Source of the DNA: Spisula solida
Taxonomy: Eukaryota > Mollusca > Bivalvia > Venerida > Mactridae
Reading direction: 5' to 3'
DNA: 64,000 nucleotides
Assembly: GCA_947247005.1 (NCBI GenBank)
Contig: OX365956.1
Span: forward strand, 1,991,501 to 2,055,500
A program made the translations under genes and the position numbers. Below, piece by piece: positions 11,906 to 23,189 of this stretch (positions within the stretch are counted from its first letter, which is position 1; each line of letters opens with the position of its first letter). The notes beneath the pieces were generated by a model. That model made no database searches. It was not told the DNA's origin and saw only the letters and a list, made by a program, of their open reading frames with translations.

Positions 11906-12655
11906 ATGAACATGACATGAAAGGACAAATACCACACATATTTCCTACGGAGATTTGTTGCATTTGTGCTGTATTTTAAAACAATGTAAAACAAACAAAT
12001 ATGACAATTGAATGAAAAAGGTCCACATGTTAATTTTTAAGCTATAGGTAAGACACGTCTCTTCTAAAATTATAGAAATTTGGATCAAAGTTCAGACAAA
12101 CAATTAGACAGATACCAAATTGTATAAGAACTATTGTTGATTCTGAGACACAGAAGTGTTTTAAACAAATCGAACAGTAAATTGTACGGTATCTAGCAGT
12201 AACCCTGATACAGTGTTCTCGAAAACCATGTATTTACACCTGACAAGGGCAAGTATTCACATCTAACATATAACACGACACTGGTAGGCAATAATGGCAT
12301 CATTTTACAAAACACAATTTGGAGTTTTCACCGATGGAATAAACCTGCTACAACGTCGTATATCGACTTTGTAGGTTGATGGTGAACATCATACCATGAA
12401 TCGGCTTCACCTCGCCAAATACTGACCATCTAAATGCTGAGTTCGCAAAATGAAAGCATATTTCAATTGCTGATATTGGAAGCATTTGGATAAAAGTCTA
12501 TGTTTTATTTGAAATAAAGTTTTTTATCGTAGCTTAAGGGTTTATGTAAGTTTTATAATAGTAAAACAAAATACATGTCATTAGATAACTAAGTATACCA
12601 TACCGGCTTTTTGGCATAAAATTGTTATGAGGCGTGGTGGTTTAAAACATAAATA
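11906..12655. other. Intergenic, nothing recognised
   Basis: AT-rich with no open frame of note and no repeat recognised. Confidence 0.4.
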
Positions 12656-12912
12656 CACTCAACAACTTTTCGAATTGGTCACTTTTCAAACCCCAAACAC
12701 GTTTAATTGTGATCATACTGTTTGATGATATTTTACACACAAACGTTTTATGCAATTGTTCTAACACTTAAATCATTCAAATTTAAAATCACGTGCGAAA
12801 GTATGCATGGTCAGTCATGCGACCAATTTTGCATTTTCGCCATCATATACTATGATCACAGTTAAAGGTATTTCGGGTTTGAGAAGTGACCAATTAGAAA
12901 AGTGGTAGAGTG
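12656..12912. mobile_element. MITE family A, copy 1 (257 bp, ~65-bp TIRs, TA flanks)
   Basis: The left end CACTCAACAACTTTTCGAAT is an inverted match over about 65 bp to the right end (AAAAGTGGTAGAGTG on the plus strand), with TA on both sides (12654-12655, 12913-12914). A second copy is at 34543-34800. TA flanks and long TIRs suggest a non-autonomous Tc1/mariner-type element. It ends about 10 bp from the stop codon of the decayed Sushi-gene exon. Confidence 0.85.
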
Positions 12913-12924
12913 TACAAAGTGTCA

Positions 12925-13057
12925 TTACACAAAAACAACGATAGAAACAACAAAAACAAACACTATAATTTCTAGAACACTTGTGGACACGATGGCTCCG
13001 GTACTCGTGTCACCGCTTGTCGTGGCAGGTGATGTTGCAACTGGAGTGGTTTTTTAA
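12925..13057 (-). pseudogene. Terminal exon of a Sushi-type surface protein, frameshifted
   Basis: On the minus strand, acceptor GAATTTCAG precedes an exon that in one frame reads KTTPVATSPATTSGDTSTGA, then a hydrophobic run (LEIIVFVFVVSIVVFV) and a TAA stop. This is a Thr/Ser-rich stalk plus a C-terminal hydrophobic segment, as in a GPI-anchored or membrane-bound protein. That frame hits a TAA at the start of the exon. One extra A in the AAAAAA run would give the phase-1 frame expected after a Sushi exon, so a one-base deletion is the likely lesion. Linkage to the exon at 16518-16656 is inferred from strand, order and phase. Confidence 0.45.
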
Positions 13058-13080
13058 CTGAAATTCATAATCACATAACT

Positions 13081-13242
13081 ATATCGCTCGCTTAGAAAAT
13101 CGGAAGTGGTCATGTTGACTATACCAAAGCTAAAAAGCGTGTTTTCCCATAGGTAAAGAATAGTTTTTAGACAGTGTTTTCTCGTTGTCTTAAAATAATG
13201 ATTTTGTACATACGACCTTCTAATTCTAAGCCAGCGAAGTAT
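13081..13242. mobile_element. MITE family B, internally deleted copy
   Basis: Starts ATATCGCTCGCTTAG and ends CTTCTAATTCTAAGCCAGCG. The right-hand terminus and the TTTCCCATAGGTAAAGA core match family B copies at 16741, 26612 and 27163. The left TIR is shortened by a deletion after the first 15 bases. Confidence 0.7.
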
Positions 13243-15835
13243 GTAAATTGGAGAATACAGAACAGGCTTTCACAAAGCATATTTAAGTTGGTAAAAAAAA
13301 TAATATTTAACGAATGCAGTCACATCCAAAATCCGATATCATGTGCTATAGACCGATTTCACAGTTACTATTTATAGACCATGCATATCATTAACTGAAC
13401 CACATGTTCTGTTGGGGGCAAAACATTGACTGATAAGCCATTATACCAGTGTGTTGTGTATGTGAAGGTTGCTATTATTTGCATGTTAAGACGATTTTAA
13501 GAATTTAAACTTGTAGATCATCATACATGATCTTGCTAGAAAGTTATATTTACCAGTACAATTATAATTATTCTTAAAATCGTTCAGATACTTGTTGCAA
13601 GATTGCTGGCAGTGTTTGTCAATGATGACATTCTAATCACAGTTATAGAAAATAACTCATGAACAAACTCACACAATAGCAGTATGGTGTGAATATAATT
13701 ATCGAATATTGGTCTGGCCAGGCATACATAATTTCAATATCTAATATATTAATATATATATTATTCCCACTTGCACTAATTTTGCACATGCATTAATTAT
13801 ACAATGCAAACATACTGAGATATTCCCGTGTTTAGTAGGGTTAATAATAAAAAATTACAATGTGACCCGCCAGTGCGTTAAATCATGTTTCTATGACAAC
13901 GCTTTGTATAAGCATCACCAACAACAACGAAAAAATGTTATCAGCATATAGAGCATGAAATTATACACATATGAGATAAATTTCATTAAAATGTAAGTGT
14001 TGAGTAAGAAGTTATCAGAAAAGTCCTATTATTTCTGGAACACCCCTCGTACATAAGTTGAACACTAACAATGACGGTCAGTTCGAACTTACACATTCAT
14101 GAAGTGATGCCTTGAACAGGGATCTAACTATTTTCCCAATCAAGTAGGTAGTCAAGGCATCCTAGATTGATTGTATTAAATTTGTATGTGGCTTTAGTAT
14201 CTACATTAACAATTATATCGTAGTGGGCTAAAAATTACGCAATGCTCAAATAATAGTAATTACACGTGAATAATAATACAAACATTCATTTGCCGTGAAT
14301 ATCGCAATTGGCAAACCTGTTTGTATTATATATGGCCCAATATAGTTTTTAGTTATACAATAGTCTTATTAAAATATTTATTAACTGTTATCGATATTCT
14401 GGTTTGAAAGATTCTGAATATTTTAAATTAAAAACATTTAGATCCAATCACTCAATAAGCAGTCTCACATAATCTTCTAATGGTCAAATTGAATCTTTTC
14501 GAGTATATGGTTGACTTTGAAAAATCTATATCCAAAATTTTAGTAGACAAACCGAGCTTGGTTTAGCATAAATTACCGTAGGAAAATGTCTTTAAAAATG
14601 AAAGATGCATCTTTAATCATTGTGATGCAGGTTTCAATTATATCAAACAACATACAAAAATGCACATAGATGAACCACCTCTACCACATGTTGTTACTGA
14701 TTCAGATAACTGATAGATGTGATTTCAAGTAGGAGTCATGTGTTGGTCTTTCTGAAAACTGCATGTACGCAGATCTTATCATAATTAATTAATAAGATAG
14801 TTCACAAAACAAGGGATGTGCTAATTAAGGTGCTGACCAATATCCGATATACCATGGGCAGGCATTTAATTAACACAAGATTCTTAAATATATCGTTTTG
14901 AAAAAGTCTAGCTGGTAGTCAACTCGAATCAACATGTCAGCATGTAATTTAAATCATTAACATACAAGTATATTATTCACAAAATTGTTAACATATGTTT
15001 TAAATATTGTTAGTGAAAAGTATTATTTATTGTAAGTATTTATCTTCCAGGAAATATTGATCTACATGTATAAGAATGATCAGTTGGTGTCGATCCATGA
15101 TTGTGCTTGTTTTGTCTCAATGAAGTTGTCTAAAAAAGTATCAATGTTTTTTCCTACTGTTCTATTTACATCCTGTTTACTGATCAGTGATGTTATTTTG
15201 TCTTTTTGCCGGTTTGCACAAAAATAAAAACTAGTTTTACACTTATATTGTCCAAAAATAAATACAAGCATACAATGTATATATTAATTTACTACTGGGG
15301 GATTATCAGCACCAGATGCTTTCTGCCCCCACTGAATTATTCATGAGCTTATCAGTCAAGTAGAGAGTTGGTGAAATCGGTCTATTACTTGACTCAGATT
15401 GCCAATATATATAAACAAGTGAATAAATTGTTAAATGAGTGTTGCACATAACGTTTGGCACAAAAGGACGAATGAGCATAATTTTGTGTATATTCTGAAA
15501 ACATTGTTTAAAGTATGTCGTTTCGTTTTATTGATGATATAGATGCCGATAATTTGTGTACAAGTATCGTATACGGTAAAGCAAAATGTATAAGTATACG
15601 AAAAACACTTGCTAGTTTCTGATATCAACGCAAAAATGACGCAACATTTTATTGACGACGGAAAATGGCATATTTCATGTAAAGGGAGGTAATATATTTC
15701 GACTGTAACTATCAAAGTAGCATAGAGAGGTATTATTATCTGTCCATGTTTAGGTAGATATAAACATACACTAGCTGAATACAAATAAATCTCTCCGCCT
15801 GATGTTCTTGTATTCGGGGAAACATTACTTACTTT
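13243..15835. other. Intergenic with minor inverted repeats
   Basis: No gene is recognised. A hairpin (ACGATTTTAAGAAT, 13491; ATTCTTAAAATCGT, 13560-13573) and a motif (TAGACCGATTTCAC, GGGGGCA, TTGACTGATAAGC) near 13350-13430 that recurs inverted at 15298-15390 are visible. ORFs at 15080-15271 and 15431-15784 (minus) have no recognisable features. Confidence 0.4.
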
Positions 15836-15915
15836 TGAGGCTCACAGGGAAGACTGGGTAAACCCAACTGTGTTGCCTCTATAAATAAAGTCTTTATTTA
15901 TTATTATTATTATTA
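15836..15915 (+). mobile_element. LINE 3' end with (ATT)n-type tail
   Basis: The stem GAGGC..GCCTC encloses ACTGGGTAAACCCAACTGT and is followed by TATAAATAAAG and a TTA-repeat tail. A conserved 3' hairpin plus short tandem-repeat tail is typical of CR1/L2-like LINEs, whose reverse transcriptase recognises such an end. Only the 3' terminus is present. Confidence 0.5.
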
Positions 15916-16517
15916 CTTAAAAAGTACCTTTTATTTGTAAATTACTGTATCTCATTGACGCATTATACAATATTATTACGAGTTATTGCAAGATATCATT
16001 AGCTTTAGTTTACCTGAGTTATTTGAATCAAAATCAACAATAATCATAGTAAATTTTGTTTTTCTGGTTCCTTGTGAAGTTGAAGTTTTCAAACTTGAAG
16101 TTTGAGTCTGATTTTTGTATCTTTGGAACAACGTCGTCTTCATTGGCTACAAATAACTCGAAGTTTAGCACGAACACCTGTGTTTTGATTTATATGTTTG
16201 TTTTCTATACGTTATAGTATTGAAACAGAAATAATGATAATATCTCTCTGTAGGAAACAACTGTCATATTCGTCTTTAAACATAACTGATCCGTCGAATA
16301 GACAACAACACTCAACACAAGAAATCACACGATAATTGGATTACATGCTTTATCAGTAACCCCTTTTTAAGACACAATACGTAATAAACAATAATTATGT
16401 ATGGACGATAATACAGCAATTAAAGATCAAACATAGTACTGTGTTTGAAAGTATTTTGAATTGATGGCCCGTAAAACACGGTAGTACCGTGCACATTTAT
16501 AAACAAATCTTACTTAC
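15916..16517. other. Intergenic or intron of the decayed Sushi gene
   Basis: No exon is recognised. A small self-complementary stretch (GAAGTTTTCAAACTTGAAG) lies near 16085. Confidence 0.35.
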
Positions 16518-16656
16518 CACAGCGTGTATAATTCCTTGACCAAGTGCCATTGGCTAGACAAAAAGCCTTCATTACATTCAAAGGTTACAGAAGAATCAAA
16601 CGATGTACCATTATCATTAGATGTACCGTTTTCTAGCTCTAAGTACTCGCCACATT
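16518..16656 (-). pseudogene. Sushi/CCP-domain exon with a frameshifting deletion
   Basis: On the minus strand the acceptor ATTTTTTAG and donor GTG|GTAAGTA bound a 139-bp exon. Read in phase 1 it gives ECGEYLELENG..FDSSVTFECNEGF; after a shift it reads CLANGTWSRNYTRC. Together these show the Sushi pattern of four Cys and the conserved Trp-Ser before the last Cys. Sushi exons are usually phase 1-1 with length a multiple of 3; this one is not, and the stretch between GF and CLANG is too short, so a deletion of roughly 10-15 codons plus a shift is likely. Sushi domains mediate extracellular recognition and adhesion in complement-like and selectin-like proteins. Confidence 0.65.
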
Positions 16657-16740
16657 CTAAAAAATAATGAATAATTGGCTGGTTTAGTGCTATTTACGAT
16701 CTTATAAGACTCATATATATTTGAAATAATCATCACATTG

Positions 16741-16912
16741 CGCTTCAAATGAGCCTTTTTTATGAAAATCGAAGCAGGTCACTTTGACCAAACTGAAGTT
16801 GAAAATGCTAGATTTTCCATTAGTAAAGAGTAGTGTTCAGACACTTTTTTCTTGTTTTCTCAAAATATCGATTTTGTACTTACGACCTTCTCATTCTAAG
16901 CCAGCGAATTAT
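16741..16912. mobile_element. MITE family B, left-truncated copy
   Basis: Shares CATTAGTAAAGAGTAGT, TTTTCTTGTTTTCTCAAAAT and the terminus CATTCTAAGCCAGCG with other family B copies. The left TIR is missing. Confidence 0.7.
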
Positions 16913-17139
16913 AATCTTTGAATACATTAAGGTCGACATTATCATCAGGTGTACATAGATACATTGGAAATTGAATTATTGGAAGCATACACTAAAACAT
17001 CATAGGTATAATTGTATAATTACCGTCTTTTCGATAGGGAGTTTCTGGGTTCGGTCCTTTGACCAGACCCAGTTATACCAAAGACGAAATAAATCATATG
17101 AATACATGTAAGTCCTTTGCTAGACAGTATGACTTAATT

Positions 17140-17344
17140 CAGTATTTCTACAGCTTGGATTGCTCAGGAGGCAGAGTTTGTGTTGAATGCTTCCTCCCAG
17201 TCCGATTTGTAATTGTGCTTTCTCCAATGGGTAAACCACAAGAAAACATGAATCGAATATATATACTTTTTAGTATACCGTATTTTAAGTTTTTACGTAT
17301 ATTGTGCATTCTTGAATGTAACATCTTTTGTCCTTCACTACCTA
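17140..17344. repeat. Dispersed repeat, copy 2 (partner 1670-1862)
   Basis: See 1670-1862. Same orientation; the copies differ by scattered substitutions and small indels. Confidence 0.7.
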
Positions 17345-19960
17345 TATTATCAGGGCCCGATCTCCCGAAGCATCTCAAATAGAATTCTCATCTACATATA
17401 CCATTGGCGTTATGCTTCAGTAAATTCACTTTATTAATATTATTTGTTTGTTTAACTTCAAGGGTATAATTATGTAGTGCATCATAATACTATTCTTATT
17501 TATCCAACAACTTTCATTTGAAGACAAAACACGCCTTTTCCCGAAAAATGCACGACCTCACTAAAGATTAGACTCTACCCCCTTAAATAGGATAGCTGTG
17601 ACTACACAGTATGGTCAAAACATACTCGTGTAACGTGAAGTTATAAAATAATATGAACTAAGGCACAGCCTATTTTAGCGAATAATATCTTAAATTTTAA
17701 AGAATAGCTCAAATGAACAGTCATTAGAAAATTTGTGACATTTTGGGTACGTAGTAACGAAGGACGAAGTCGATACGAACCTGTTTTCGTTTTGAAGTTC
17801 ACTGTATAACTACGCTGATTATGTGTATAATAATACGACTTTCTTTCCTTGTTTAAAACAAGTACTTTCATGGCGTTATTAGTTGATCAATAACTTATTA
17901 TATGCAGGCTGTCACGTTATGTGTTTCCTCTTTGTTTTCCCAGCGTTCCAAGATGGCGGTCGATCAAAGTGCTATACGAAGCAACATAGTATTTATCTCC
18001 CTTATTTATAACGTGTTCTAGATAGACCTACTAGAGTTTTTGGAATATTTTTAAACATCATTTAAATAAAAAAGAAAATTTATGAGCTACAGAATAACGC
18101 ATTTAGGAAACTTTTGTTATTCTATTGGTGGCCATTTTTCAGTATCATTCTGTGACTCCGAGACTGTAACACAAATTTTCAGATCCATTTGTGAATTCAA
18201 ACTCTGACCATACCACGTGACACATTGACCTATTGCGAAATGTACTAGTATTCGCTATAAGAGTCAATAGGGTGGTAGCTTTTCATTGAAGCTGAGTATA
18301 TTGATTCCGTGTTCCTACAATTCGGAGCAACGTGTTGTGCTTTGTGAGGGATGTACATGTATTTTATTTGTTTTCTGAATATTATAATTTCAACATTGTA
18401 ATACATGTATCATATATTTTGCTCAACTTAGAATTTCAATATTCAACACTGAAGTACAAGATTTGTGCGCTGAGCGTACGAGTTTGTTTTGGTTGTAATC
18501 CTTAGGTTTTAAGTGACTACCGCCTTCCACATACTCTAACGTTTTGGTACTTCTGTCCTTGTGTTCGTAGCCTCATATCCATTTTTTTCTCAGGAATGGG
18601 CAGATAAAATTGTACGCGGACTTTCTCTGACTTAAAATACACAATTTGGTCAAATGTAAATTATGTTTCACGTAAATATGCATTAACTTTCAAAATTATT
18701 ATAGAATATATGTTTACTAAAAGAAACTTGTCCCTCATGTACCTCTTATAAATAACTAAAACACAAACTTGACCATGCCTGACCGAGAAGACCATGCTTT
18801 TTTCGTGAAAATAGTGACATAATGTTTTTTATTAAGTCTGCTTCATTTTTATGAACAAGATGACGAAAACGTAAACGTAAACGCAAACGCAAATGTACGA
18901 TGACGTAAACACGATTTTCAAGTACGAAGACGTAAATGCGAGAGTACGATTTTTAAAACAAAATAGTATTACAAAAAATGTATATCGTATTATCATTATC
19001 ATATTTTTTGCTCACGTTTTAGTCATCACACGTTTGTGCTGTCACCATCGTGCTTTCAAGATCTCGCGTTTTTGTCATCGTGTATTTATGGTGCATTACA
19101 GAGAGTCAAATTCAAAAGCGCTGCATGATCTACGGAATTCTGTATTCTTTTGCATAAACTGTGTGTAAATCAAGTTATACTCCGACACGCCCACTGATTC
19201 CATTAAAAAGTGTACATTATTTTCGTAAGCGGACACTTTTGTGAGCTATAAGAAAAGTGTTTCAATCAGAAAATAATTGCCATAAATTGTCAATTAGACA
19301 AAAACCATGACATATCTATGTAACAGTTAAATAAACAACACAGCAACTGATTGCCTAAAGCATAAAACATGGAGCTAGGAAATTGTAAAAACACACAGCA
19401 TGGATTAATATGCTGCATTACTGTAAAAAACATCAAGTTTGTGGCGTTAAATTTTTATCAATGTCTTGGTTGAACTATATCACAAAATTCAATCCTCACG
19501 AGTTTTCTGCACCCCAACAATTATACCTGACTTATATACATCAACGTTTTTTCCATGGGCATTGGTGACGCCATTAAGTATCACTTCAATACAACATTAC
19601 ATCAATAAATATATCCATGTTAAAAATGTACGTTTTAACTAGAAAATCTGTCCTTTCGTTAAGGATTTTATCATAATACAAGCAGTTTTTTATATATGTA
19701 TAAATCAAAAACATTGTCTTAACATTCACAAAACAGTTTACGATCTATTAGAAGCTTTTTTAATATGAGCCTGTTTGAAAATATTTTCATGGATTTGCTT
19801 TATTTTAAATACAAAATAAAAGACAAATATTATGCACAGTGCATCAAGCCTGCACCATCTGTCACCAATGCAGAACCTATAGATGTGTATTCTGACCTTT
19901 AATGTGGTTTAATACACCTGTTACTATATATAGTAACATTTTTACGTTGACAAAATCTGT
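17345..19960. other. Intergenic, mostly nothing; a YY1-like site
   Basis: No gene is recognised. CCAAGATGGCGG at 17948-17959 matches the YY1/initiator motif that often sits at metazoan transcription starts, but only a 22-codon ORF begins at its ATG. A short run of ACGTAA/ACGCAA units lies at 18867-18910. Confidence 0.35.
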
Positions 19961-19967
19961 ATTATCG

Positions 19968-20046
19968 CCCAACCGGGGATATTATCAGCAAAATGTCAAA
20001 AACTGATAATATCCCCGGGGATATTATTGATCACGTGATCAATAAT
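19968..20046. repeat. Hairpin plus perfect 24-bp palindrome
   Basis: GGGGATATTATCAG and CTGATAATATCCCC form a hairpin. Next to it a perfect palindrome at 20023-20046 centres on TTGATCACGTGATCAA. It lies at the left edge of a 1-kb region of palindromes. Confidence 0.85.
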
Positions 20047-20318
20047 CGCCCTGTGATCTGCGCACGCGTGACGTGACGTTATTTACGCGGAATTTACGTT
20101 AAACGTACAGCTCCTATTGTACATTCACGTCGAAACGTACGCTTGAAGGCTAGGCCTAATAGATTAGGGAAAACGGGACATCCATGCTTCTTTATTTTAC
20201 TAAAAAGACATAATATTTAATTTATCGTTTTCTTTTAGTTCTATTTTGCCTCGGATTGAGAATTGCACCGTGCGATTTCTCGTTGTTTCGAAGGTGCATT
20301 AGTATCAACTGACGAATG

Positions 20319-20963
20319 AAGACGTCTATACTGGTATGAAAGATGTTGGCATTGAGTGCTTTCATACATTTCCGTCGCTGGAACATGTATATTAAACAGT
20401 TCAATAAATGGGCGCGCTGTGGCATTGAATGGTAATATCCCCGGCACGACGATAATGGCACTCGGGCTAGCGCCCTCGAGCCATTATCGTCGTGCCGGGG
20501 ATATTATCACGCAATGCCACAGCGCGCCCAGTTATTAATCTCTAAGTAATAACACATGGGCACGCTTGATATTTACTCAATAAATGTGCACATGCTAATA
20601 AATGCTGAGCATTGTATGAATGGACTTAGGATCATTAGACCAAGCTTATTTTTAACATTATAATTATATATATAGGATAAAACATGAGTAGGGGTTGTAT
20701 ATGAAAAGTAACATCGAGCGCAGCGAGATGTTAGTTTTCATAAACAACACCTACGAAAGGTCTATCCGACTTAGACCAAAGCTAAAATTAAGAAATAAAA
20801 ATATGTTCGCGTTTATTGTCGGTGAATAAAACACGGGCAGGAGTTCGGATGCGGAAAAATTAAATCACGAGTGCGTAGCACGAGTGATTTAATTTTCCGC
20901 ATCCGAACGAGTCATGTATGAAAGCACTCAATGCCAACATCTTACATACCAGTATAGACGTCT
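20319..20963. repeat. Nested palindromes (foldback region)
   Basis: The outer arms 20319-20369 and 20914-20963 are inverted copies (AAGACGTCTATACTGGTATG and its complement). Inside lie three further inverted repeats: 20409-20530 (TGGGCGCGCTGTGGCATTG.. with arms of about 55 bp), 20700-20740 (AACATCGAGCGCAGCGAGATG) and 20842-20907 (GGATGCGG..TTAAATCACGAG). Spurious ORFs here run through both arms. The whole can fold into a branched cruciform and resembles a foldback or MITE-in-MITE structure. Confidence 0.85.
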
Positions 20964-21962
20964 TTATTCACCGACAATATACAAGAACAGAGTTTTTATT
21001 TCGATTCTAAATACGATAATATCCCGCACTATTTAACTGCGCGCATTCCATTTTCACCCATTTGACATTGAACATAATTCCACGCTGAAATTGAGTGGCT
21101 TATTAGCTGGTACAATTACCTCCCTCGTTAATGAAAACGACCTTCGTAATTTTCTGAAGGAAATACCACATTTTAAACATTGAAACAATTTTAATAACAC
21201 GAGTATATGGTATCTATTTCATAAAATGAAAAATATAAATGAATTGATTATCAGAAGCTTTAATAAAACTTGGTTTCTAGAGTATATTGGAGTTTCTAAA
21301 AATAGATGCGTCATAGCTGTAACACTGGATTCTCGTGCAACTCGCCTTGTCATCGTGACTCGTAGAAAATTTACTATAAAGTTTACGTTCATTCATTCAT
21401 AAATATGTCACGTGATACTGGGCGTAAATAGAAACAGCCAATTTGATAGGTATGTTTTATGGGGGTAATAAAACATTGTTAGGTCCGCTCTATATTTAAA
21501 CGATTAATCCGCAGATCGTGTTAGAATTGTTAGTTTATCAGATACATTTTGCGCATTAATCACCTACTGAATACTGTGACCAATACAAAGTACACACAAT
21601 AAACACAAACCATTTACATTGACCGTATAAGTAATTAAATCAAGGTATTTTGGTGCATAGGTGTTTTTATTGGTGACACTCCATTGGTAAACTTTCATTC
21701 TTAAACATACATGTTTCACAATTGCCTTTCAACACCGAGTGTCATACTTGTGTATTGAACAGGTTAGAATGGAAGATGTAGAATTTGACTTACTTGATAA
21801 AATTATGTTTTTGTAATTTGAGAATGTAACTGTGACACAATTAGAGCATCTTCCTAGTCAAGATTTATAAGTCGTGCAATGAAAGTAAATATTTAAGGAC
21901 GCTGGAGTGCAATATGTTGAACAAGTAAGATAATAACTGCATTTTACCATGTTTAAAATTTT
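20964..21962. other. Intergenic, nothing recognised
   Basis: A GATAATATCCCG near 21013 echoes the hairpin at 19968 and may mark the right edge of the foldback region. Nothing else is seen. Confidence 0.35.
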
Positions 21963-22198
21963 CTTTTCAGAAATTGTCAGGACCAGCGATTTTGCTTGAT
22001 TTTAGTTCGTAATAATTCACTTTCTGTAATAATGAAATCAAGTTCCGAGAACATTATTTGGAATTCGCCGTAAACATAACGTTCATTGAAGTAAATGTCA
22101 GGTTTGAAGAAATGATCGTTCAGGTTATTTGTCGCTTTAAAGAAAGCGTTCGAAACTTGACGGCGGTATGTCTGCACTTGTGTTGAGTCATGACTCAC
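21963..22198 (-). pseudogene. LINE fragment just upstream of the reverse-transcriptase core
   Basis: The minus strand reads SNAFFKATNNLNDHFFKPDI.., then LDFIITESELLRT.IKQ, and after a small frameshift AGPDNF. This fits the region before LINE reverse transcriptase, where a Ser-Glu-x-Glu-Leu stretch leads into the conserved (S/A)GPD block. The sequence ends right there, and the upstream side joins family B MITE sequence. It may belong to the same LINE family as 4230-4530. Confidence 0.5.
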
Positions 22199-22203
22199 TA
22201 CTT

Positions 22204-22295
22204 TCGCTGGCTTAGAATTTGAAGGTTGTAAGCGAAGGGATTCGACCCGCGCTGGCTTAGAATTAGAAGGTTGTAAACGAAGGGATTCGACCCGG
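22204..22295. repeat. Two tandem copies of a 46-bp unit from a MITE family B end
   Basis: CGCTGGCTTAGAATT.GAAGGTTGTAA followed by CGAAGGGATTCGACCCG occurs twice in tandem. The first part is the family B terminus. Confidence 0.8.
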
Positions 22296-22873
22296 TAAAA
22301 TATCCATCAATTCTACAGATACAATTTACGGCCAAATTGTGACGAGTTTTTATAACCTGACCGTGCTTTGACCAGCAAACTCTGTTTTCATGGGACATAG
22401 GATTTCTGTATTTGTTTAAAGCTGATAAACAAGCGAGCTCATTTGATATCGCAATCATCATTATACCATAATTTACTTTCATGTTTGATATATATGTTTC
22501 ATTGTTTATCATTTGAATAATTTGTCCGTAGCTTGCATCATCAACAAATTATCATCGGCTTCGCCTCGGACAATTATGTTCTTTGTCCTTACCAAACTGT
22601 ACAATAAAAAAAAATCCCTTGTAAGAAGACACTTTTGACGAATAACTAGAACAATATCTATTACATCAATGAAATGATGAAACGTTGTTTTTTATCTCGT
22701 ATTGTACAGTACGAATATGTTGTGTTATAGTGCACAATGAGTACATTAAGTACTAAACGTTTGTGTAAACAAAATAATGGAGAGCTATTGTTAATAAAGT
22801 TCCATTCCTGAAAAATAATGGAGACTTAATGAATTACTTAATCCCTAGGTGTATTTTAATGAAACATGACATA
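22296..22873. other. Intergenic, nothing recognised
   Basis: AT-rich. The minus-strand ORF 22198-22512 runs into the MITE-derived tandem repeat and has no recognisable domain. Confidence 0.4.
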
Positions 22874-22968
22874 CCACTGGCTTAGAATGAGAAGGTCGTA
22901 TGTACAAAATCGATAATTTTAGAAAACAAGAAAAAATTACTATTTACTTATGGACAAACAAGCGTACT
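22874..22968. mobile_element. MITE family B, single-end fragment
   Basis: CCACTGGCTTAGAATGAGAAGGTCGTA followed by ACAAAATCGATAATTTTAG matches the outer 90 bases of family B. Confidence 0.65.
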
Positions 22969-22980
22969 TGTATATTTATT

Positions 22981-23189
22981 ACCCTCGGCCTAGAGGCCGG
23001 GGGTATATTGGAAAGCCTAAAGAAATTTGACTATGGAGGAGCACGTGACCACATGTCAATGCCTGATTGGCTAATGTGTCAGTCTGACTTAAGGTGAGTC
23101 TAGACAGTACATTTTGGTTTAGAAATGTACTGTGTAGTTACATGTAGTATACTTCTACCACACAGTTTCTTGAGATGTACCGTCTAGAC
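22981..23189. repeat. Two short inverted repeats
   Basis: A GC-rich hairpin at 22981-23004 (CCTCGGCCTAGAGGCCGGGGG). A second inverted repeat has arms GTCTAGACAGTACAT at 23098 and ATGTACCGTCTAGAC ending at 23189. Both look like remains of small foldback elements. Confidence 0.6.

Noticed and set aside
15431..15784. 117-codon minus-strand ORF
   Set aside because: Its composition is consistent with chance in AT-rich DNA; no motif, signal peptide or splice structure is visible.
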